Of a DNA stretch of 64,000 nt, positions 57,401 through 64,000 are shown piece after piece (the first letter of the stretch is position 1; every line of letters begins with the position of its first letter). A program made the position numbers and the translations under genes. Where the stretch lies: positions 30,940,501-31,004,500 of the forward strand of contig OY727094.1 in assembly GCA_963402885.1 (NCBI GenBank), given 5' to 3'. The notes below the pieces were generated by a model. That model was not told the origin of the DNA, made no database searches, and was given only the letters and a program-made list of their open reading frames with translations. The DNA is from Antedon bifida. Its lineage: Eukaryota > Echinodermata > Crinoidea > Comatulida > Antedonidae.

Positions 57401-58604
57401 ACAAGGAATAGTGGTGCAGTTTTCACAAGAAAAGTGTACAATCTGTGTTCAAGCCACTGGGTTGTCAAAGGCCTCTGTGAAAAAGTGGTCAGGTTGAAAC
57501 CTTACCACCGTGCTGGTGGCTACGGCCCAGGTTAATGAGTTTGATCATACATGTCTTTGCTGCATTCACATCTAAATTAAAAATGTCAATTTTTGACACA
57601 ATATTGTAAATGAATGATAGAGGCAAGTGACAATCTTTTATTGATGGTAATGTGTATTTTTCTTATCAGGCCATAAAACAATTTGTATTTTCTTATCAGG
57701 CTGAAGCACTGTGTATCAACCCATTGTATTTTGTCATACCATCAATATTAGCTTGTTCATTGGCGTTTATGCTCCCAGTAGCCACGCCTCCTAACGCTAT
57801 CGCATTTTCTTATGGACAACTAACAATCCCCGATATGGTAAGTATTTTTTCGTATTTACACAAGCTTTTAAAGCACACACAGCCACTTACAAAGCTGGAA
57901 ATCTTATCTGTAATTAAGATATGGTTGCCAATCTGAAAAGTTTGTGTACGCCACCTATGTACCTAGGTTTATAGCAACGGTCTAACAGGGGTGGCTTTAG
58001 TAAGACCGTCTATCTGATAAAGCTGGCTTTAATTGAGGAGTTAAGACCATCAGTTAAGACTGTTTTATAGTAATCTGCCCCAGGAATCCCAGAGACTTTG
58101 AGCCACTAATGATGTTCTATATAATTATGCCAAGTTAAAGCAGACTTAACATTATAATTGATACAAGGGCTTTGAAAGGTGGTAGAGTATATAAATAAAG
58201 AATACCATATTTATGTTGATTAAACGCCTTCCTCGAATAAACGCCCCACCCCCTCATAGAACATTGTTTGAGGTGTTTATTTGAATAAATATGGTATTTA
58301 TGAGTATTTTTATAAGTTGAAAGATTGGTCTATTTAAAACTTTCCAAAATGTTTAAAAACAATTTGAAATATTTCTTTTTTGTGATGTTTAAAATAGGCC
58401 AAAGCTGGTGCTATGATGAATGTGATTGGGATCATTGTTATCAACTTAATGATGAATACTTACGGTATCCTGATATTTGATTCGCGAAACTTTCCAGCGT
58501 GGGCAGCCGATGAAAGCAGCACATGTCTAGGTGAATCAACGTTTTCTCCGTCAACAGCGCATATGTACATGACTACGCTCTCTAACGGAACATGTGTATG
58601 CTGA
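48461..58604 (+). CDS. SLC13 sodium/di- or tricarboxylate (or sulfate) cotransporter
   Basis: Thirteen coding exons: 48461-48763, 51046-51311, 52002-52128, 52704-52852, 53491-53721, 54373-54492, 54898-55011, 55317-55433, 56064-56161, 56347-56465, 56806-56967, 57700-57837, 58398-58604. They total 2151 nt, or 716 residues, longer than typical SLC13 members (about 570-630). The duplicated DASS-fold signature is complete: SNTATTAMM and SSNVSTASI for the two sodium/substrate hairpins, GTGPNLVGQ and ATPPNAIAF for their partners. Family blocks [21 protein letters not shown] and [15 protein letters not shown] are intact. The extra length is a ~70-residue cytosolic N-terminus and an acidic intracellular loop ([21 protein letters not shown]) before [16 protein letters not shown] sequence. 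The C-terminus resembles the NaDC group and has an NGT glycosylation site. Substrate (citrate, succinate or sulfate) is not decided by sequence. Start: ATG 48461; a second in-frame ATG at 48482 is possible. Poly(A) AATAAA at 59149. Confidence 0.93.
48831..49052. mobile_element. MITE, family A, two copies fused
   Basis: A first left end (TTAAGCTCTGTTTACACTAT to gtgcccaaata) is followed directly by a second (gtcttgtctgcactctcaaa), then one right end (TTTGATAGTGTAGACCAAGC). This is a nested or partly duplicated insertion in SLC13 intron 1. Confidence 0.75.
49828..50004 (+). mobile_element. Family D, right half
   Basis: ttaaattacagttttttcag, ttttggtcaaaatgaataac and gggggacaatttatctttaa match 21255-21412. 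The left half is missing. It lies in SLC13 intron 1. Confidence 0.6.
50352..50480 (+). mobile_element. Dispersed repeat related to 27378-27560
   Basis: aaaggcccatttacacagac, ggtaatggtaatacaaatat and ggcggtttccgctcgggaa match the reverse complement of the SLC6 intron 10 copy. Confidence 0.6.
50822..50973. mobile_element. CAGTAGAACC-family element
   Basis: tacagtaaaacctctccttt at the left and tataggattctactactg at the right, with gtccccttaatataggatt inside. It ends about 70 bases before SLC13 exon 2. Confidence 0.55.
51323..51535. mobile_element. MITE, family F
   Basis: The right end CTGTTGTTAGATTGCCTTG is clear; the left end TCAATGCAACAGGATG is degraded. Flanking GTACAG occurs on both sides (51317-51322 and 51536-51541). 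The interior gggtttatctgtggctgcga and aaaggactgttacgagttc matches 32085-32200. It sits 11 bases after the donor of SLC13 exon 2. Confidence 0.7.
51597..51741. mobile_element. CAGTAGAACC-family element
   Basis: cagtagaacctccatgaata at the left, aaaaggagaagttctacttt at the right, with ccccctcttaattggggg-type blocks inside. It lies in SLC13 intron 2. Confidence 0.6.
52152..52293. mobile_element. MITE, family A, right end degraded
   Basis: CTTAAGATCTGTCTATACTA at the left, then gtgatgtgcccatatatg and tgtttgggcacttcacac with tttgtcaaacta. The terminal right sequence is lost. It lies in SLC13 intron 3. Confidence 0.7.
52917..53074. mobile_element. MITE, family A, full-length
   Basis: TAAAGCTCTGTCTACACTAT at the left and TTTGATAGTGTAGACAGAGC then TTTA at the right, giving clear TA flanks. 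Two aaatatggtagtgatatg units lie inside. It is in SLC13 intron 4. Confidence 0.9.
53868..54013. mobile_element. MITE, family A, full-length
   Basis: AAAAGCTCTGTCTATGCTAT at the left and GTTTGATAGTGTAGACAGAG at the right. It lies in SLC13 intron 5. Confidence 0.85.
54608..54743. mobile_element. CAGTAGAACC-family element
   Basis: taccgtagaactcactttgg at the left and gtgtcgcacagta at the right, with ccaaaccctattctttgg inside. It lies in SLC13 intron 6. Confidence 0.55.
55447..55645 (+). repeat. Possible tRNA-derived SINE in SLC13 intron 8
   Basis: A tRNA-like head runs GACTTGGTGGTTATAATGC to GGTCCTGGGTTCAAA, the second an approximate B box. A non-coding body follows to about 55645. Confidence 0.35.
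55678..55945 (+). repeat. 31-bp tandem repeat and related AAGCCCA blocks
   Basis: The unit AAGAAGCCCACCCAGGAGTC+CTAAAATAA recurs about three times at 55838-55930. Earlier aagaagcccatttc and the inverted gggctttttctt belong to the same cluster. It lies in SLC13 intron 8. Confidence 0.8.
58201..58299. mobile_element. Short palindromic element
   Basis: AATACCATATTTATG at the left and AATAAATATGGTATT at the right, with taaacgcc and aggtgttta also inverted inside. It is 99 bp long, in SLC13 intron 12. Confidence 0.6.
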
Positions 58605-60180
58605 TTTTGGTCCGCACTGACTGCTCTGCAATACTAGACTCTGAAAACCATCAAATATCCCAAAACCAGATTTTTCTTGAGGTTCAAACCCTTAAAAATT
58701 CTTTTTTACAATTAAAAACACAATTGAAATACCAGAATTTCTGGAAAACCAGACATTTTAGGCCAGCCCACGAGTGTCTGGTATTGGGAGAGTGGATTTT
58801 AATACCGTAGATCTCATCTCGATCAAACATACATAGGTTGAATATCACAGCTTTTTTGTTAACTAAGACTTTATGCCGGTAGGCAAAATAAGTGGTTCAT
58901 TGAGTGTAGTCTACTTTCAGGGATTTTGTACTACAAACATTTAATACAGTTTTGTGTATAACAATGTATATAACAACTTTTTAATGGATAATATAATAGA
59001 CTATTATTATTGTAAAACCAAACACATACATATGATTATGAAACTCATATATAAAAAAGATGAAGTTTTTTAACTGTATATATTTTATAATATTGTATAA
59101 TATTTTAATAATCATGTATTTTTTTAGTTTGATAATTTCATATCTTTTAATAAAGTAGAATTATTCTTTAACATAATATAAATTATTATAATTAAAAAGT
59201 GATAATTTAATATAATACTTTTATTAATCTGTATCATATGCAAATTAATTATCTCTATGAATTATATTTCATACTTGTGTGCTAATTGATAATCATATAT
59301 TTTTTTAAATCTTTAAAATGATATCTGAGTTACAACCAACAACAAAATGCTTGTGATTGGTTAACTCTCTGTCATTTAATCTAATAAAACTCCAATGTAA
59401 CTCTGATAGGTTTCAGGATTATATCTATGTAACTTTAGACCAAACCTGTTTGAAGACAGAAAAAGTTATACCGCAGAGTTTACCGTATTTAACTCCGATA
59501 GAGTCGTTGTTTTTTCGCTCAACACTGCCCTCTATCATCGAGCAGAGGTGAGAGAGTGCAGAGTGATAAACAATACTGTGTGGTAGCTATGTGAGGGACT
59601 ATCCTCAATCAATAATTTATGACCGCAAATACAAATACATTCATTCATTAAATCACCAATAAAATAATAGTATTTACAATGATTCAAGAAAATGATGAAA
59701 TGGGGTCTCAGGAAACCAGGAGGTTTGTATGATAGAGACTGCAGATTACTTCGTAAATTTACTTGTGTTTGAGCTATATTTTATAATATATTGCAGAAAA
59801 CAACATGTATATCGATGAAAATCCAGTTATCTTTGTAATTCAGGAGAAAATGGGGAAAACCGGGAGCACGATGACGAGGCCAGGAGACAAGTCCAAAATG
59901 TGGAATTCTCAAAACGGGAGTGTTGCCATGTATGACATTAAAAATTAATTATGAATATTGTGTCTCATTAATTTGTACAGGTGCTATTCAAATCCAAAGG
60001 GTGGTTTTTATCTGGAGGCTTCCTGTATTATGTGAGAACACATGTTCTCATCCTCTACTCCACTCCCTAAGCCTCAAATGAGGTAGTTTATAAGCACGAT
60101 AAATTATAGTTCTATTATGTCATTGACGGGTTTCTGTTGTTGGATGCGTATAAAACGAAACACACACATCCATTAGTCTT
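58605..60180. other. Convergent 3' region between SLC13 and MTRFR
   Basis: The SLC13 3' UTR is very A+T-rich, with AATAAA at 59149. At 59840-59940 aaccgggagcacgatgacga and cgggagtgttgccatgtatg look like a degraded dispersed repeat. No coding exon was recognised. The two genes face each other here. Confidence 0.4.
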
Positions 60181-61112
60181 TCACTCTTTTTCAATTTCAG
60201 ATTCATCACTTTCTTGAAACTGCTTCTTAAATTCTTTTAATTGTTCAAGTTTAATTTTTGTTCTTCTTTTCTTCTCATTTTGTTTTTTAACTTTCATCAT
60301 GTGTAGTTGATTCAGTTGGCTATTCTCTCCATTTAGACGCTCATCAAGTTTTTCTTTTAGTAAGTGTCTTGCGATTTTCTGGTTTTCATGCTGTGAACGC
60401 GTGTGGTGACACTGGAAAATAACAGATTAATTTTATAAGTGGAAATAGCTTCTTTTTGGTTAAAAATTAGTGTTTTTTACATGTATCACGAAAAGAGGGG
60501 GTTCTCTACTATATTTTTATATGGAGAAGTGTAAAAAGTATTGTAAAGTTATTGTAATGCCGAAATTAAATATGTATAAGTCTATATTTTAAATTGTGGT
60601 GTGGGGAGCATTATATCCACTGCGGGCTAGAGTAAATTCTTTCCAGGATTTTGGGTATCAGCGCATGTACAGTATGCTCTAAATAGGATTAACAAGTGTG
60701 GTACCTTAACTACTATTCCTGTTGGTTTATGCTTAAGAACAACACAATTATTAGTTTTATTTGTTGACTGGCCACCAGGTCCACTTCCCTTTACAAACTC
60801 TTCCTGTAAATCCTCTTCGTTTAATTCTGGATATTCTATTTTTCTTCGTTGTCTGTTCTGCATGGATGATTTATAAGCAACTGAAGTCCATCTCCAGGTT
60901 CGTATACAAGTTAGATTCTGTAATCGTTTTTGAGAACATAACTCAACTGAAACTGGTCTTTTTTCAATTAATGAAGTGAATTCTTGATTACAAAAACATA
61001 AGGTTTTGCATGGCTGCAAATTCTGAAATTGGTTTTTCGAAAAAGTGGCAGTGAGTTTTACATTATTCAATAACAGCTGTACAATGTTGGGTTTGTATAT
61101 AAACTTCATCAT
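60181..61112 (-). CDS. MTRFR: Mitochondrial ribosome-rescue release-factor homologue (C12orf65 type)
   Basis: Two coding exons on the minus strand, 61112-60705 and 60411-60181, are joined in phase 0 across a GT/AG intron, giving 212 residues. The start MMKFIYKPN opens a basic, hydrophobic N-terminus suited to mitochondrial import (inferred). The release-factor domain has the catalytic GGQ in [20 protein letters not shown], followed by HKPTGIVVK at the exon join, then [20 protein letters not shown]. The C-terminus is Lys-rich ([20 protein letters not shown]), as in this family. There is no codon-recognition domain, which separates it from MTRF1/MTRF1L. Known role: rescue of stalled mitochondrial ribosomes by releasing peptidyl-tRNA, with MTRES1. 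An acceptor-like CTTTCAG before 61146 suggests a 5' UTR intron. The 161-residue open frame of exon 1 alone runs into the intron and is not the product. Confidence 0.93.
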
Positions 61113-61146
61113 TTTGATTTTCCTGATTTTCTAGAGCTGGTTTCTG

Positions 61147-61705
61147 AAAGAACAAATCAAAAGTCTACATAATAATGTAATAATAATAATATTATTATAG
61201 CAAGGCCTCTTCTATACAATAGACAAAAGATTATAATAATATAGGCCTTTTTGTCATTAAATGTACAACCTCTACTATATGACTGTACTATTACTAACAG
61301 TCTGAGCTCAAGCTGTCCTACTTTTACTTTTAGTTTACTAATTATATTGTTATATTATTAATTAATTATTTGCATATTGAAATATTTCATGCAGTATCTT
61401 TGCCAGCAATGTCTTCATTCTGATTTCAATACATTACCATTTATAACTGATTATTACAACAAAACATGAAAGAAGTGTGACTGTTGACTGTCTCTCTCAC
61501 TGTATCTGGTATCTGTTTTTGTTTTGGTTGTAACATGTTCAATCACATGACCAATCAGGTGGTACACGTCGTCGGTTTTTGATCAATGTTTTTTTGGTAA
61601 AGACGAGGCGAAGTTAGATATCAAAATGTTTATAATTTGTGTTAAAACATATTTTTATAAGATAAAATGAATCAGTTACAGATGCAATAGATCCACAACT
61701 TTTCA
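61147..61705. promoter_or_regulatory. Divergent MTRFR / HPS4 promoter region
   Basis: The two coding starts are 593 bases apart and point away from each other. The segment contains a G+C-richer patch at 61550-61615 (ACGTCGTCGG, GACGAGGCGAAG), a likely start region for HPS4. No TATA box is obvious. The exact transcription starts are unknown. Confidence 0.4.
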
Positions 61706-63885
61706 ATGGCAAAGTATGTTAAGTTTTGTGATTTTCAATGTCGATTTTGATAATTATTTGTTAGGCCTAGCTAGGCGCGGCGTAATCGACTAGCCTAGTA
61801 GGTAGACAAGGCGACCATCATTCCAGCTCTCGGACTCAGTAGACCTTGCCCAGGCCTAGAAAATATTTTTAGACCAAAATAGTTGTTGTTTGTTGGGTTA
61901 ACCTATTTGAAACGCATTAATATTATTATTTTTTTGTTCAATTAAAGTTGTTAACTTGAATTTTAGTAGGCTTATTTAATTATTAAAATTATATATTTTA
62001 TTTTATTAAAATATTGTAGGCCTAGATAGGGTCTAGACTAGGATTTAGTATATTATATTAGGCCTAGATAGGCCTAAAATGCACATTTCCAATTCAATAG
62101 AATAGTAGGCCTAGGTATATACTAGAAAAAAAAAACAACTCAGTAGATTGCAAATTTGGAAGTAAAAACAACTCAATATTCTCTCCATTCCACTGTAGCA
62201 TGGAGTATCTTTACTCCATGACTGTAGTATGCACATATTTTTTTTTACGTCACTAATAATATTTTAATATTTTCACATTCAAGTATTGGTGAAAATACCT
62301 TTTTTGTGTATGATACGTCAATCAACAAGAAGGAGGAGGATGATCCGCAAGATGCAATTGTCTATTTTCGTCCTGATAATGTACGTATAAACAACGTAAC
62401 TCCAGTGGTTTCAAATTTCTATTATTGTTATAAGATATAAAGTGATGTCTGTTATTAAGTCACAAATGTCAATGTATTAATGATGACCCCTCATTATGAC
62501 CACAGGTATCTATTGACCAGCAGTGTATGCTTAGTGGTCAGTTGGTCGGTGCAATCTCCTTCATTGGGTCAATCTCAAAGTCTCGACCATCAGTTATCAC
62601 AATGAAGAATGTCAAGTTTGCTATTGCTTATGAAGGAGTTTATATTATTGTAAGTGTTGTATCTTAAAAAATTGTTTGTATTTTCCCAAAAAAATTATTT
62701 TCCAGTCACAAAATATTTTTTTAAACTTTCACAAAAAAAATACCTGAAAAAAGATCGGTAGCCCCATTGTTTGGATGGAATTCAATAGCATTTTGGTTCA
62801 ATTTAACTGAAATCACTACTTTTTTTGCAAAAGAGAATTACTTTCTTTATTGAAACTACTAAATTATCTATTCAAAGTTTGATTTTATTCATCTATATTT
62901 TTCATGTTTTTGGGAACATTTTTTTGGAATACTCAAAATTGAATTCTATATGAATTACCTTCTTTCAATTTGTCCTAAACAACTTGTTACTGTCAATTAC
63001 AGAAAAGAAAACATAACGAAAAAATACCATTTAAAATACACTCTAATAAACTTAATTACTAAATCATACTTTCAGTAGCATATAAAGCTCAAATTTTATA
63101 TCACATCACACTTTTCGTCAAACTAGTTTGATAGTGTAGACAGATCTTTATTCAAAAATGATTTAGTTACCTTACAAAATCATGGTTTATGAATTAATTG
63201 ATTTGATGTAGGCTTTAGCTGGCAGTTTAAAATTACGAAACAAGACTTTGAAAACCAGGCTTGCTGCCCTCTATAGGCTGTTTGTTTTATTCCATGGCTC
63301 CATCACCAAGATTCAGCAGGTATAATTATATACATATTTACGATATCCAATCAAATTTGAACAACACCATGAAAGCCCCAGTGGTCAAATGGTTAGGACA
63401 TCTGCATATCAAGCAGAAGGTCCGGGTTCGAATCTCGGTTGGGACGACTTTTTCTCATTCTTACAGATTTATAATATAATGTATACGGCACCTAGATCTT
63501 CGAATTAATGGATGGACTTATACCTGAGTGCCTCATTTTGCATTAAAATTTGTCAAAAGTCGGGAGTGGGCTTATACCCGAGTATGGACTTATACCCACG
63601 TCAGTACGGTATATATATATACTTATATACAAACTATTTTTTGTGTGCGTATTACTTGACTGTATTTTTCCCTACTGTATATAATATGTGATATGAAGTA
63701 AAACCAATAAATATGAATTGTTCTATAATAAGTAAAAATGTTGTTTGTTACAGGAGTCACTGAACAGAGATTTCTTTCTATGTGCAATGAAAGATATATG
63801 GTCATGTTATTTATCTTTCATTCATCGCCATGGTAACTCGGTCTTATCATTGTTTGAATCCATTCCAACTTTAAATATTCCAAAG
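61706..63885 (+). CDS. HPS4: HPS4, BLOC-3 subunit (N-terminal part; continues beyond window)
   Basis: Five coding exons: 61706-61713, 62284-62380, 62506-62649, 63212-63319, 63754-63885, encoding 163 residues before the window ends. The eight-base first exon (ATGGCAAA then GTATGT) joins to give MANIGENTFFVYD. This fits the first longin domain of HPS4, where the human protein has NYFFLYD at the same place. Further matches are DPQDAIVYFRPDN, QQCMLSGQLVGAI, MKNVKFAIAYEG and LAGSLKLRN. I prefer HPS4 to its relative CCZ1 because of the CGQIAG-like LSGQLVGA and LKFAIKVDG-like VKFAIAYEG stretches. Known role: with HPS1 it forms BLOC-3, a GEF for Rab32/38 in lysosome-related organelle biogenesis. Later longin domains lie beyond the right edge. 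Confidence 0.82.
63082..63150. mobile_element. Family A, strongly shortened
   Basis: tataaagctc at the left, then directly atcacatcacacttttcgtc, aaactagtttgatagtgtag and ACAGATCTTTA. Most of the interior is deleted. It lies in HPS4 intron 3. Confidence 0.65.
63375..63446 (+). tRNA. tRNA-like sequence, probably pseudo-tRNA or SINE head
   Basis: It folds as a cloverleaf: acceptor GCCCCAG with TTGGGAC (one C-A mismatch), D arm GTCA/GGAC, a perfect anticodon stem TCTGC/GCAGA with loop ATATCAA (anticodon ATC if numbered normally), and T arm CCGGG TTCGAAT CTCGG. The A box TGGTCAAATGG and B box GGTTCGAATCT are good RNA polymerase III matches. ATC is an unusual anticodon, so a functional aspartate tRNA is doubtful. 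It lies in HPS4 intron 4. Confidence 0.45.
63490..63612. repeat. Dispersed repeat with TTATACC motifs
   Basis: ggacttatacctgagtg, gggcttatacccgagtatgg and acttatacccacgtcagtac recur within 120 bases, ending in a (TA)n tract. The class is unknown. It lies in HPS4 intron 4. Confidence 0.4.
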
Positions 63886-64000
63886 GTAATATGTTTTATA
63901 ATTTTAAATTGAATGTCAACCATACCAGACCTCCCAAATTTGAAAAATGAAATATTGAGAGGTTTTATGAAGCTATAGAGAAAGATAGGCCTACATCATC

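Noticed and set aside
59695..59740. Possible small exon (ATG, MIQENDEMGSQETR, then GGTTTGT)
   Set aside because: Weak donor, no acceptor partner or protein match, and next to a degraded repeat.
60761..60979. Plus-strand 72-residue ORF
   Set aside because: It is the reverse of MTRFR exon 1, whose minus-strand reading has the GGQ domain.
1..64000. CRISPR arrays, operons, ribosome-binding sites and other prokaryotic features
   Set aside because: None seen; introns, poly(A) signals and protein families are those of an animal genome.

Overview
This is animal nuclear DNA. Genes are split into many short exons with GT/AG introns, AT-rich spacers, conserved metazoan protein families and many small transposable elements. 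Monoamine-transporter, astrin, HPS4 and adhesion-receptor genes, together with the recurrent palindrome GTAGGCCTAC, suggest an invertebrate deuterostome. An echinoderm is my best guess, but I cannot prove it from the window. Nothing prokaryotic was seen.

Layout from left to right. 241-6579 (+): C-terminal part of an adhesion G-protein-coupled receptor (GAIN remnant, GPS, seven TM helices), cut by the left edge. 8901-17348 (+): complete nine-coding-exon PPP4C (protein phosphatase 4 catalytic subunit, 307 aa), whose seventh intron carries a ~3.8 kb element with long inverted ends. 22492-28253 (+): complete thirteen-exon SLC6 monoamine transporter of DAT/NET type (626 aa). 28991-35690: a ~3.5 kb head-to-tail tandem duplication, each unit carrying a three-exon gene for a 531-aa protein I do not recognise. 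36089-47743 (+): eighteen coding exons for a 1310-aa coiled-coil protein that I identify as the spindle/kinetochore protein astrin (SPAG5). 48461-58604 (+): thirteen-exon SLC13 sodium/carboxylate-type cotransporter (716 aa). 60181-61112 (-): two coding exons of MTRFR (C12orf65-type mitochondrial GGQ release-factor homologue, 212 aa). 61706 to the right edge (+): first five coding exons of HPS4 (BLOC-3 subunit, 163 aa seen), head to head with MTRFR.

Exon joins were worked out by hand. For every complete gene the exons add up to an exact open frame with canonical splice sites, which is strong internal support. The genes do not form one pathway; this is an ordinary gene neighbourhood. PPP4C and astrin both have roles in mitosis, and MTRFR and HPS4 probably share a promoter region.

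Introns and spacers are full of non-autonomous DNA transposons. The main family (inverted ends GCTCTGTCTACACTATCAAA, TA flanks) has about sixteen full or partial copies. At least six further families are present, two with visible target-site duplications, as well as 3' tails of LINEs and several minisatellites. The most novel item is the duplicated gene of unknown function, with a conserved promoter block and a 24-bp 3' minisatellite that differs in copy number between the two units.
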